Source: an uncultured Bacilli bacterium (GTDB lineage Bacteria > Bacillota_I > Bacilli_A > RFN20 > DUOF01). Taken from it: DNA of 26,749 nucleotides. The stretch lies in the NCBI GenBank assembly GCA_934101685.1, contig CAKORZ010000012.1, forward strand, positions 1 through 26,749. Direction: 5' to 3'. The position numbers and the translations under genes were made by a program. Below are positions 13,683 through 21,183 of the stretch, piece after piece. Position 1 is the stretch's first letter; each line of letters begins with the position of its first letter. Below the pieces are notes generated by a model. That model saw nothing but the letters and a program-made list of their open reading frames with translations. It was not told the DNA's origin and ran no database searches.

Positions 13683-14861
13683 ATGAAAGCATTTGGAACA
13701 ATTTCTAGAGGAGTAAAAGCTCCTATCATAAAAAAAGGAGATAATTTAGTTGAGATTGTAACTACAAGTGTACTTAATGCTTGTAAAGAAAATAATGTAA
13801 CTTTACAAGACAAAGATATAGTTGCTGTCACAGAAGCAGTCGTAGCTAAATCTCAAGGGAACTTCGCTACACTAGATCAAATAGCAAAAGATGTTAATAA
13901 TAAATTTGGAAGCGAAACAGTTGGTTTAATCTTTCCAATAACAAGTAGAAACCGTTTTTCTATGATATTAAAAGGAATAAGTAAAGGCGTAAAAAAGCTA
14001 ATAATTCAATTATCATACCCTACTGATGAAGTTGGTAACCCACTTATAAGTGAAGAAAAACTATTAACTTCCAAAGTAAACCCTTACACAGATGTACTAA
14101 CAGAAGAAGAATTTGTAAAAGAGTTTGGAGAACCATGCCATTTATTTACTGGAATGAATTATCTAAAGCTATATAAAGAACTATGTGAATGTGATTGTGA
14201 AATAATTTTAGCAAACAATCCTCTTGCAATCTTAAAATATACAAAATATGTAATTAATGCTGATATTCATACAAGAAAAAGAACTAAAGCATTACTATTA
14301 AACAATGGAGCAAAAGTAGTATATTCATTAGACGAAATCTTAAATAAAAGTATAGATGGAAGTGGATATCATGAAGAGTATGGACTACTAGGAAGCAATA
14401 TGTCAAAAGAAGGAACAATTAAACTATTCCCTAGAAATGCCCAAAAGTTTGCTGAAGACTTGCAAAAATCATTTAAAGAAAAAACAGGTAAAACTATTGA
14501 ATGCATGGTATATGGTGATGGAGCATTTAAAGATCCAGTTGGGGGTATTTGGGAACTTGCTGATCCAGTAGTAAGTCCAGGATTTACTAAAGGACTTGAA
14601 GGTACTCCTAATGAGGTAAAATTCAAATATATCGCAGACAACGACTTGCAAGGTTTAAATAAAGAAGAAGCAGATTTAAAAATGAGAGAAATAATTAAAT
14701 CTAAAGAAAAAAATCTAGTAGCAAAAAACACTTCACTAGGCACTACTCCAAGAAGATTTACTGATTTACTTGGTAGCTTATCTGATTTAACAAGTGGAAG
14801 TGGAGATAAGGGTACTCCTATAGTGCTTATTCAAAACTATTTTGATAACTACACTGACTAA
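13683..14861 (+). CDS. CofE-like (coenzyme F420-0:gamma-glutamyl ligase family) protein
   Basis: A 392-residue protein with a GGAGG site 7 nt before the ATG. The region V-A-V-T-E-A-V-V-A-K-S-Q-G-N (about 46-59) matches the strand-loop of the CofE/FbiB ligase family that precedes the metal and GTP site. G-D-G-A-F-K-D-P-V-G-G-I-W-E (about 279-292) is a well-preserved acidic, glycine-rich loop. True CofE adds glutamates to F420-0 and is about 250 residues; this longer version occurs widely in Firmicutes that are not known to make F420, and no other F420 gene is in the window. The substrate is therefore unknown, though ligation of glutamate or a similar amino acid to a phosphorylated or carboxylated acceptor would fit the family. 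It stands alone between two terminators. Confidence 0.72.
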   Translation: MKAFGTISRGVKAPIIKKGDNLVEIVTTSVLNACKENNVTLQDKDIVAVTEAVVAKSQGNFATLDQIAKDVNNKFGSETVGLIFPITSRNRFSMILKGISKGVKKLIIQLSYPTDEVGNPLISEEKLLTSKVNPYTDVLTEEEFVKEFGEPCHLFTGMNYLKLYKELCECDCEIILANNPLAILKYTKYVINADIHTRKRTKALLLNNGAKVVYSLDEILNKSIDGSGYHEEYGLLGSNMSKEGTIKLFPRNAQKFAEDLQKSFKEKTGKTIECMVYGDGAFKDPVGGIWELADPVVSPGFTKGLEGTPNEVKFKYIADNDLQGLNKEEADLKMREIIKSKEKNLVAKNTSLGTTPRRFTDLLGSLSDLTSGSGDKGTPIVLIQNYFDNYTD

Positions 14862-14866
14862 ATTAC

Positions 14867-14903
14867 AAAAAGATAATTTCAAACAAAGGAATTATCTTTT
14901 TAT
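14867..14903 (+). terminator. Intrinsic terminator of the CofE-like gene
   Basis: A 12-bp perfect stem (AAAAAGATAATT at 14867-14878 with AATTATCTTTTT at 14890-14901) and an 11-nt loop, followed by T-rich sequence. Confidence 0.85.
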
Positions 14904-14945
14904 TTATAAAGTTTTATTATATAATTACTCACGGTGATATAAATT

Positions 14946-15674
14946 ATGGAAAGATTACAAAAAGTTATAGCTAATGCAGGAATATGCTCTAGAAGAAAAG
15001 CTGAAGAATTAATAAAAGCAGGAAAAGTAAAAGTAAATGGTAATGTTGTTACTACTTTAGGTACAACTGTTGATGAAAAAGACAAAATATATGTTGATGG
15101 TAAGTTAATAAAAAGCGAAAGCAAAGCTTATTACGTATTAAATAAAGCTAGAAATACAATTTCTTCAGTAAGTGATGAAAAAGGAAGAAAAACAGTTTTG
15201 ACTGATATAGATGTTAATAAAAGAATATATCCTATTGGAAGATTAGACTTTGATACAACTGGGGTATTACTATTAACAAATGATGGCGAACTTGCTAATG
15301 CTTTGCTTCATCCATCTAGCGAAATAAATAAAGTATACATAGCAACTATTCAAGGAACTATTAGTGAAGATGAAAGATTAAAACTTGAAGAAGGTGTTAT
15401 GGTAGATGGAAGAAAAACTAGCCCATGTGAAGCAGTTATTACAAAAAGAAACGAAGAGAAAAATAAAACAATTGTAAAAATAACAATACATGAAGGAAGG
15501 AACCATCAAGTAAAGAAAATGTTTGAAGCAATAAATAAAACAGTGCTTAAATTGCATAGAGATGAATTTGCAGGAATATCTTCAAAAGGATTATATGAGG
15601 GTCAATATAGAAAGCTAACATTTGAAGAAGTAAGAAACTTAAAAAGATTGGCATTTAAAGATAAGAATGATTAA
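14946..15674 (+). CDS. rluB: 23S rRNA pseudouridine synthase, RluB/RsuA family
   Basis: A 242-residue protein. An S4 RNA-binding domain occupies residues ~2-48 (R-L-Q-K-V-I-A, C-S-R-R-K-A-E). The RsuA/RluB catalytic domain follows, with the signature G-R-L-D-F-D-T-T-G-V-L-L-L-T-N-D-G, in which D101 is the catalytic aspartate that attacks the uridine. The C-terminal G-R-N-H-Q-V-K-K-M motif completes the fold. Length and motifs match Firmicutes RluB, which modifies the helix 89/90 region of 23S rRNA; RsuA or RluF cannot be fully excluded from sequence alone. Ribosome site GGTGAT, 8 nt before the ATG. The stop codon lies in the loop of its own terminator. Confidence 0.9.
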   Translation: MERLQKVIANAGICSRRKAEELIKAGKVKVNGNVVTTLGTTVDEKDKIYVDGKLIKSESKAYYVLNKARNTISSVSDEKGRKTVLTDIDVNKRIYPIGRLDFDTTGVLLLTNDGELANALLHPSSEINKVYIATIQGTISEDERLKLEEGVMVDGRKTSPCEAVITKRNEEKNKTIVKITIHEGRNHQVKKMFEAINKTVLKLHRDEFAGISSKGLYEGQYRKLTFEEVRNLKRLAFKDKND

Positions 15675-15689
15675 TTTCATTCTTTTTTT
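15663..15689 (+). terminator. Intrinsic terminator overlapping the rluB stop
   Basis: AAGAATGA (15663-15670) pairs with TCATTCTT (15677-15684) around a 6-nt loop that holds most of the TAA stop. A run of seven T (15683-15689) follows. Confidence 0.85.
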
Positions 15690-15693
15690 ATAA

Positions 15694-15718
15694 TAAAAAA
15701 GGTAATCAATCGATTACC
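15694..15718 (-). terminator. Intrinsic terminator of the mnmG-rsmG-parAB operon
   Basis: GGTAATC (15701-15707) and GATTACC (15712-15718) form a 7-bp stem with a 4-nt loop. Read on the minus strand it is followed by six U (A-run 15695-15700). The stem overlaps the TAA of the small gene at 15714. Confidence 0.85.
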
Positions 15719-15995
15719 TAATAGTTTCTTTTAAAATTATATTTCCTTTAACTCCATTTTTAATTTTCTTAGTAAATATTATTCTAAATTTATCTTTGTC
15801 TTTATAAACATCAAATCCTAATTTACCAATATACATAGCTATAACTTCTGTTGATACAGGCTCTATTTGAAGAACAGTTATAGCAAACTCTTTTAAACTC
15901 ATCTTTCTTTTATTAAAAAGATTCCCACTAAAAGTAACAGTTTCTTTCAAATAATTTATTTTAAATGACATATGTTTATAATCATTATTTTTCAT
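15714..15995 (-). CDS. Small protein downstream of parB, family not recognised
   Basis: A 93-residue basic protein (many K, several R) with no membrane helix and no cysteines. A middle segment reads like a mixed alpha/beta domain (SLKEFAITVLQIEP, then VIAMYIGKLGFDVYKDKD). Its ATG lies 11 nt inside the end of parB, so it is translationally coupled to it; a second ATG eight codons in is possible. It closes the mnmG-rsmG-parA-parB operon and ends in the terminator. Operon position suggests a role linked to ParB or chromosome segregation, but nothing in the sequence shows it. Confidence 0.65.
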   Translation of the reverse strand: MKNNDYKHMSFKINYLKETVTFSGNLFNKRKMSLKEFAITVLQIEPVSTEVIAMYIGKLGFDVYKDKDKFRIIFTKKIKNGVKGNIILKETIR

Positions 15996-16842
15996 TATTT
16001 TCTAATAATTCCATTATTCTCTTTAAACTAGCTTCATCTTTAAAATAAATTTTCATTTCTCCATCTTTAATTCTTACTTTAGTTTTTAATTTTTTATGTA
16101 ATACAGTAGATGCATAATCATAATATGGGTTAGTTACTCTTTCCTTTTTCCTAACTTGCTTTCTTCCTTGTGCTAAATTAGCTAAGTTTTCTACTTGCCT
16201 TGAAGTATATCCATATTCAATTGTATCATTAGCTATTTTAAGGGCAACATCTTCTTCTAAGTTAACTAGAGGCTTTACTTGTCCCATAGTTAATACTCCA
16301 TTAATTACATATTCTTGTATAACATCAGGTAAGTTAAGAAGTCTCATAATATTAGCTATATAAGATCTAGATTTACCAACTTTTTGACCAATTTGCTCAT
16401 GAGTTAAACCAACAGTGTTAGCTAAATTTTCATACGCTCTGGCCTCTTCAATAACATTTAGTCCTTCTCTTTGAACATTTTCAATAATAGACATTTCCAT
16501 CATTTGTTGATCACTAAACTCTGCTACTAAAGCAGGAACTTTAGTCATACCAGCTAATTGACTCGCTCTAAATCTACGTTCACCAGCTAAAATTTGATAT
16601 CTACCATCTCTAGTTTCTCTAACAATTAATGGTGAAATAACACCATAAGTTTTAATAGATTCACTTAATTCTTGAAGTTTAACTTCATCAAATATTTTTC
16701 TAGGTTGATATGGGTTAGTATCAATTAAGTTTACATCTATATCTTCTCTAACTGCATGTTCAGTACAATTAGTATATCTTTCAACTTCCTTTAATTCTTC
16801 ACCGATATCAAATACATTAATTTTATTGTAATTTTCCATCAT
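15985..16842 (-). CDS. parB: Chromosome-partitioning protein ParB (Spo0J)
   Basis: A 285-residue protein with the ParB core: box I around N-P-Y-Q-P-R-K (43-49), the CTP-binding box II G-E-R-R-F-R-A (87-93), box III E-N-V-Q-R (121-125), the HTH (about 149-170, H-E-Q-I-G-Q-K-V-G-K-S-R-S-Y) and a C-terminal dimerisation segment. ParB is a CTP-dependent clamp that loads at parS, spreads along DNA and recruits condensin. The start overlaps the end of parA by 20 nt; two ATG codons lie in tandem. Only one ParB paralogue is here, and the Noc gene found at this place in Bacillus is absent. Confidence 0.96.
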   Translation of the reverse strand: MMENYNKINVFDIGEELKEVERYTNCTEHAVREDIDVNLIDTNPYQPRKIFDEVKLQELSESIKTYGVISPLIVRETRDGRYQILAGERRFRASQLAGMTKVPALVAEFSDQQMMEMSIIENVQREGLNVIEEARAYENLANTVGLTHEQIGQKVGKSRSYIANIMRLLNLPDVIQEYVINGVLTMGQVKPLVNLEEDVALKIANDTIEYGYTSRQVENLANLAQGRKQVRKKERVTNPYYDYASTVLHKKLKTKVRIKDGEMKIYFKDEASLKRIMELLENNEK

Positions 16843-17602
16843 TAATCACTTCCTTCGCTAAATTTACATATGCTTCTGCAACCTTTGTGTTAGGTGCATA
16901 TTCTATAACTGTTTTACCTGCTTTTTGAGATTCAGTAACTACATTACTCCTTGGAATAGTAGTTGTATAAACTCTACTATTTTTAAATAAAGTTCTAATT
17001 TCATCTTCTATTTCTTTATTAATTTTATATTTAGAATCATATAAATTTAACACAATGCCACTAACTGTTAAATTCTTATTAAATGAGTTCTTAATTCTTC
17101 TAACTGACGCATATGCTTCAAGTAAACTTTCCTTAGAAAAATACTCACATAAAGAAGGCACTATTACTTTATCACTAGCATTTAATACATTAACATTTAA
17201 TCCAATTGCTGGTGGACAATCTATGATAATATAATCATATTTTTTTCTTATCTCTACTAGTTCATCTTTAAGTCTAAAATAACGACTATTTTCCTTATAT
17301 ATAGTAGCCATTTCCACATCTGCTCCAGCTAGTAATGGGTTTGATGGTAAGAAATAAAAATTCCTTAAAGGCATTGTCCTTATTGCTGCACTAGCATGAA
17401 TCTTATCAACTAATACATCATATAAAGTATTGTCCAAATTGTACCTATCAAATCCAAGACCTAATGTTGCACTTCCTTGTGGGTCTGCATCAATAAGTAA
17501 TGTTTTCTTGCCTACATAAGCAAGTGAGGAAGCTAAGTTTATTGCAATTGTTGTTTTGCCTACTCCTCCTTTTTGATTTACTATAGCTATAACTTCTGCC
17601 AT
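16823..17602 (-). CDS. parA: Chromosome-partitioning ATPase ParA (Soj)
   Basis: A 259-residue ParA/MinD-family ATPase. The deviant Walker A is K-G-G-V-G-K-T-T with signature lysine K11 and catalytic K16; D-A-D-P-Q-G-S-A follows, and the Walker B is I-I-I-D-C-P-P. It has no N-terminal HTH, so it is the short chromosomal Soj type and not a plasmid ParA with an autoregulatory DNA-binding domain. With ParB it moves the origin region and in Bacillus also adjusts DnaA activity. It lies 17 nt after rsmG, with a strong AGGAGAT site. Confidence 0.96.
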   Translation of the reverse strand: MAEVIAIVNQKGGVGKTTIAINLASSLAYVGKKTLLIDADPQGSATLGLGFDRYNLDNTLYDVLVDKIHASAAIRTMPLRNFYFLPSNPLLAGADVEMATIYKENSRYFRLKDELVEIRKKYDYIIIDCPPAIGLNVNVLNASDKVIVPSLCEYFSKESLLEAYASVRRIKNSFNKNLTVSGIVLNLYDSKYKINKEIEDEIRTLFKNSRVYTTTIPRSNVVTESQKAGKTVIEYAPNTKVAEAYVNLAKEVINDGKLQ

Positions 17603-17619
17603 ATTATCATCTCCTTTTC

Positions 17620-18324
17620 TTATAATGGCTTTTTCTTCATTTTATTATATTCACGAGGATACTTTTCAGGAGTATAATCCAACTTCTTATAAATTAGGTT
17701 ATATCTCTTACCATAACTCATTGGAAGAATAATTTTTTGTCTTTCTATTAAATCTAATTTCAATTCTTTACATGCTGCATCACATTCACTAGCTTCTTCT
17801 TTAGCTAAAGGTCCTTTCATAGCAATGAATTTTCCACCAACTTTAACAAGCGGAGAAGAAAGTTCCATCAATACATTGAGTCTAGATACAGCTCTAGCAG
17901 TTACATAATCAAATTTTTCTCTATTTTTTCTACCATAGTCTTCTGCTCTATCAACAACTACATCAATATCTTTTAATCCAAGTTCATTTATAACTAACTT
18001 AACAAACTCCATTCTCTTATTCATTGAATCTAAGCAAGTAACTTTTAAACTTGGAAAAGCAATTTTTAATGGAATAGATGGAAAACCTGCTCCAGCACCT
18101 ACATCACATAAAGTTTTATTTTCCATATCATTAACAAAAGATAATGTTAAACAATCATAAAAATGTTTTTCATAAACATCTTCTTTTTGAATAATTGTTG
18201 TAAGATTTAACTTTTCATTCCATATTTGCAACAATTCAAAATATCTACGAAACTGATGCTCTTGTTCCTCTGTTAATAAAATATTGTTTTCTTCTAATAA
18301 TCTTTTAAATTGTTCTTCGTTCAT
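17620..18324 (-). CDS. rsmG: 16S rRNA (guanine-N7) methyltransferase RsmG
   Basis: A 234-residue protein with the SAM-binding motif D-V-G-A-G-A-G-F-P-S (74-83) and the preceding helix W-N-E-K-L-N-L-T-T-I (35-44), which is typical of RsmG/GidB. It methylates N7 of G527 in 16S rRNA; loss of the enzyme gives low-level streptomycin resistance in other bacteria. The gap after mnmG is 1 nt, the usual mnmG-rsmG pairing near the replication origin. Confidence 0.96.
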   Translation of the reverse strand: MNEEQFKRLLEENNILLTEEQEHQFRRYFELLQIWNEKLNLTTIIQKEDVYEKHFYDCLTLSFVNDMENKTLCDVGAGAGFPSIPLKIAFPSLKVTCLDSMNKRMEFVKLVINELGLKDIDVVVDRAEDYGRKNREKFDYVTARAVSRLNVLMELSSPLVKVGGKFIAMKGPLAKEEASECDAACKELKLDLIERQKIILPMSYGKRYNLIYKKLDYTPEKYPREYNKMKKKPL

Positions 18325-18325
18325 T

Positions 18326-20182
18326 TTAGTTACTCCCTTTCATTTTTAAATATAATAATAGTATTGATATATCACTAGGATTAACTCCAGATATTCTTGA
18401 AGCCTGTCCTATATTTAATGGCTTTATTTGATTTAATTTTTGCCTTGCTTCTAATGCTAAATTTTCTATCAAATTGTAATTTATATTTTTATCTAAGGAT
18501 ATATTTTCCATTTTTTTAAATGATTGAGCTTCTTTAAGTTCTTTAGCAATATATCCTTCATACTTAATTTGAATTTCAACTTCATCAAGTATTTCATCAC
18601 TGTAACTTAAACTCTCAAAATAATCCTTTATATAATGAATATTAACATTTTGTCTTTTAAGCAATTCACTTGCAGATATACTTGTTTCTATATGAATTCC
18701 TTTTTCTTCTTTAAGTTTTTTAGAAATAGGATCATCTCTTTTAATTTTTATATTTAAAAGCAATTCTTTACACTCATCAATTTGCTTCTTCTTATTAAGA
18801 AATTCATTATATCTATCTTCTTTAATAAGTCCTGCTTTATATCCATAGTCAGTTAATCTCAAATCAGCATTATCATGTCTTAAAAGTAGTCTATATTCTG
18901 CCCTAGAAGTTAATAATCTATAAGGCTCTTTAGTACCTTTAGTCACTAAATCATCAATCATAACTCCTATATAAGCCTCATCTCTTCCTAAAACAAGTGG
19001 TTCCTTACCTCTTATTTTTAAAGAAGCATTAAGACCTGCCATTAATCCTTGAGCTGCTGCCTCTTCATATCCAGAAGTTCCATTAATTTGACCAGCTGTA
19101 TACAAATTACTTATAATTTTATTTTCTAGTGTTGGCCATAATTGTAATGAACTTACAGCATCATACTCAATAGCGTATGCATATTTCTTTACTCTAGCAT
19201 TTTCAAGCCCTGGTAAAGAGTGAATCATTTCAAGTTGTACATCTTCAGGCATTGAAGTTGAAAAACCTTGTAAGTAGATTGTATCTAATGATAAAGACTC
19301 TGGTTCAATAAATAATTGATGTCTCTCTTTTTCGTTAAATCTAACAACCTTATCTTCTATTGATGGACAATATCTAGGCCCAATTCCCTCAACCATACCA
19401 CCATACATTGCTGACTTACTTAAATTCACTTCTATTATTTTCTTTGTTTCATCTGTTGTATGTATTAAGTAACATAATTCTTGCTCTTCAATAGGTTTAA
19501 AATCTTTAGTAGTATAAGAAAATGCTAATTTCCCATCTGTTCCTGGTTGAACTTCCATTTTACTAAAATCAACACTATCACGATATATTCTAGGAGGTGT
19601 ACCAGTTTTTAATCTTAACAAATTAAGTCCTAACTCTTTTAAATGAGGTGATAATCCATATGCGCCTTTTTCTTGATCTGGCCCATGTCTTTCACTTCTA
19701 TGTCCTACTAGTATTTTTGCTTCTAGGTATGTTCCTGTTGTTAAAATAGTAGCTTTAGATTCATACCTAGTGCCATTAATAACTACACCTTTACATATAC
19801 CATTTTCAACAATAAGATTATCAACGCATCCTTCTAATAGTTCCACATTTTGTTCATTTTTCAACACGTTAATCATATAGTTTTTATAGTCTAACTTATC
19901 ACTTTGAGCACGTAAGCACCATACACCTGGTCCTTTAGCAGTATTAAGCATTTTCATTTGTAAATATGTTTTATCTGCTGTTATTCCCATTTGACCACCT
20001 AAAGCATCAATTTCTCTAACAACAACGCCCTTCGCAGGGCCACCAATTGATGGGTTGCATGGCATACTTGCTATATTATTGATATTTAGTGTAACTAAAA
20101 GTGTTTTTAATCCTGTTCTAGCACATGCTAGAGTTGCTTCAACACCAGCGTGTCCACCTCCAACAACTATAACATCATACAT
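18326..20182 (-). CDS. mnmG: tRNA uridine 5-carboxymethylaminomethyl modification enzyme MnmG (GidA)
   Basis: A 618-residue FAD protein of standard length. It has the N-terminal dinucleotide motif G-G-G-H-A-G (8-13), the M-P-C-N-P-S-I-G-G loop, the MnmG signatures G-P-R-Y-C-P-S-I-E-D and G-Q-I-N-G-T-S-G-Y-E-E-A-A-A-Q-G, and the C-terminal helical domain ending I-G-Q-A-S-R-I-S-G-V. With MnmE it modifies U34 of certain tRNAs. mnmE is not in the window. The ribosome site is GGAGGTGA. A consensus promoter lies directly upstream, making it the first gene of the mnmG-rsmG-parAB operon. Confidence 0.97.
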   Translation of the reverse strand: MYDVIVVGGGHAGVEATLACARTGLKTLLVTLNINNIASMPCNPSIGGPAKGVVVREIDALGGQMGITADKTYLQMKMLNTAKGPGVWCLRAQSDKLDYKNYMINVLKNEQNVELLEGCVDNLIVENGICKGVVINGTRYESKATILTTGTYLEAKILVGHRSERHGPDQEKGAYGLSPHLKELGLNLLRLKTGTPPRIYRDSVDFSKMEVQPGTDGKLAFSYTTKDFKPIEEQELCYLIHTTDETKKIIEVNLSKSAMYGGMVEGIGPRYCPSIEDKVVRFNEKERHQLFIEPESLSLDTIYLQGFSTSMPEDVQLEMIHSLPGLENARVKKYAYAIEYDAVSSLQLWPTLENKIISNLYTAGQINGTSGYEEAAAQGLMAGLNASLKIRGKEPLVLGRDEAYIGVMIDDLVTKGTKEPYRLLTSRAEYRLLLRHDNADLRLTDYGYKAGLIKEDRYNEFLNKKKQIDECKELLLNIKIKRDDPISKKLKEEKGIHIETSISASELLKRQNVNIHYIKDYFESLSYSDEILDEVEIQIKYEGYIAKELKEAQSFKKMENISLDKNINYNLIENLALEARQKLNQIKPLNIGQASRISGVNPSDISILLLYLKMKGSN

Positions 20183-20205
20183 CCATGCTCACCTCCACAT
20201 TTTTG

Positions 20206-20234
20206 ATTATATACTCTAAATAATTAGGTGTCAA
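20206..20234 (-). promoter_or_regulatory. Consensus sigma-A promoter of the mnmG operon
   Basis: Minus strand: -35 TTGACA (20234-20229), 17-bp spacer, -10 TATAAT (20211-20206). Both hexamers are perfect. The -10 ends 23 nt before the mnmG start. Confidence 0.88.
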
Positions 20235-20242
20235 TCAATTGG

Positions 20243-20258
20243 AGTTTCACATGGAACT
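20243..20258. promoter_or_regulatory. parS-like palindrome upstream of the mnmG promoter
   Basis: AGTTTCACATGGAACT matches the Firmicutes parS consensus TGTTTCACGTGAAACA at 12 of 16 positions. It keeps the GTTTCAC half and has one internal mismatch in the other. It lies 8 bp upstream of the -35 of an operon that encodes ParB. The degenerate positions leave real doubt. Confidence 0.5.
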
Positions 20259-20375
20259 TTTTTTATTTTACTGGTGTTTTGCCACTAAAAAGCAAAGATT
20301 AAGCCATAAAGAAAGCAAAGTATAGGAATTTATATTTATATTAAAAGTAAGAACTTCAATTTTAAATTTTTTGTT

Positions 20376-20413
20376 ATAAAAAAGGCTCTATTGATTCAAA
20401 CTCAATAAAGCCT
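20376..20413 (-). terminator. Intrinsic terminator of the 20459 gene
   Basis: Read on the minus strand, AGGCT(TT)ATTGA pairs with TCAAT(AG)AGCCT (arms 20402-20413 and 20383-20394, a 2-nt internal mismatch, 7-nt loop) and is followed by a U run. It separates the unknown gene at 20459 from mnmG. Confidence 0.75.
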
Positions 20414-20458
20414 ATATCTATATTATTTAATTTTATACTAACAGTAACACTATCCTTA

Positions 20459-21130
20459 TTATCTTTTTATAGTTTTCTTTCTCCTAGCACTATCTATAGA
20501 GTTTTCAATTGTTTCAATTTTCCCAAGTATACCTTCTTTTGGTATATATTTTCTACGGTCATCTTCTTTTCCAATATATATATTTTCTTGATTGATAGCG
20601 ACTTCTATCCTAGACACTTTACCTTCTGGAGTAACAAAAACTTTATTCGTCTCTATTTGCATGTAGTCTTCATAATAATCAGGATATCGATCTCTTGGTT
20701 GACATGGATCAAATATTCCCCTAGAAATTTGCCACATTTTGTAAATATTAATTTCCATTCCTTTATTTGTATATTTAATCATACACAAAAAATTATGATA
20801 GTTGTGATGATCAAGCGGAATATACTTAGGTGAAAAATGACACAAGTCAACACCTTCAAGTTTCTCAAATGACGCCACTTTATGAAAAGGTGCATCTTCA
20901 GGAGCATCTATCATCGTAAAATTATCATCTACTACATTCTCCCCATCTGATTCAGCAATTTTTTCAACAATAGCATCAGTCATTAAAAATAATTCGCGTG
21001 TGTCTCGCACAAAATTAGGTTCATAAAAGTCAGCAAATTTTCCACGCACTACTTCCATACCATCTAATTCTGAATATCCCGTATTATACTCGCGAGATTT
21101 TTTTCTAAATATTTTCTCAAAAATTCCCAT
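20459..21130 (-). CDS. Hypothetical cytosolic protein, family not recognised
   Basis: I use the second ATG (21130, 223 residues), because it lies 9 nt after AGGAG; the first ATG (21139) abuts that site. The N-terminus is a short basic amphipathic helix (M-G-I-F-E-K-I-F-R-K-K-S-R) that could touch the membrane. The rest is acidic, with many D and E and several H, Y and P, including H-H-N-Y-H-N and D-P-C-Q-P-R-D-R-Y-P-D-Y-Y. It ends in a basic R-R-K-K tail. No transmembrane helix or catalytic motif was seen. It is a single-gene unit with its own promoter and terminator, between dxs-like and mnmG. Function unknown. Confidence 0.75.
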   Translation of the reverse strand: MGIFEKIFRKKSREYNTGYSELDGMEVVRGKFADFYEPNFVRDTRELFLMTDAIVEKIAESDGENVVDDNFTMIDAPEDAPFHKVASFEKLEGVDLCHFSPKYIPLDHHNYHNFLCMIKYTNKGMEINIYKMWQISRGIFDPCQPRDRYPDYYEDYMQIETNKVFVTPEGKVSRIEVAINQENIYIGKEDDRRKYIPKEGILGKIETIENSIDSARRKKTIKR

Positions 21131-21152
21131 TAAACACATCTCCTATAATTAA

Positions 21153-21181
21153 ATTATACCTATAAAACTATTATAAATCAA
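21153..21181 (-). promoter_or_regulatory. Sigma-A promoter of the 20459 gene
   Basis: Minus strand: -35 TTGATT (21181-21176), 17-bp spacer, -10 TATAAT (21158-21153), 22 nt before the ATG at 21130. No terminator lies between the dxs-like stop and this promoter, so read-through from that operon is also possible. Confidence 0.75.
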
Positions 21182-21183
21182 CT

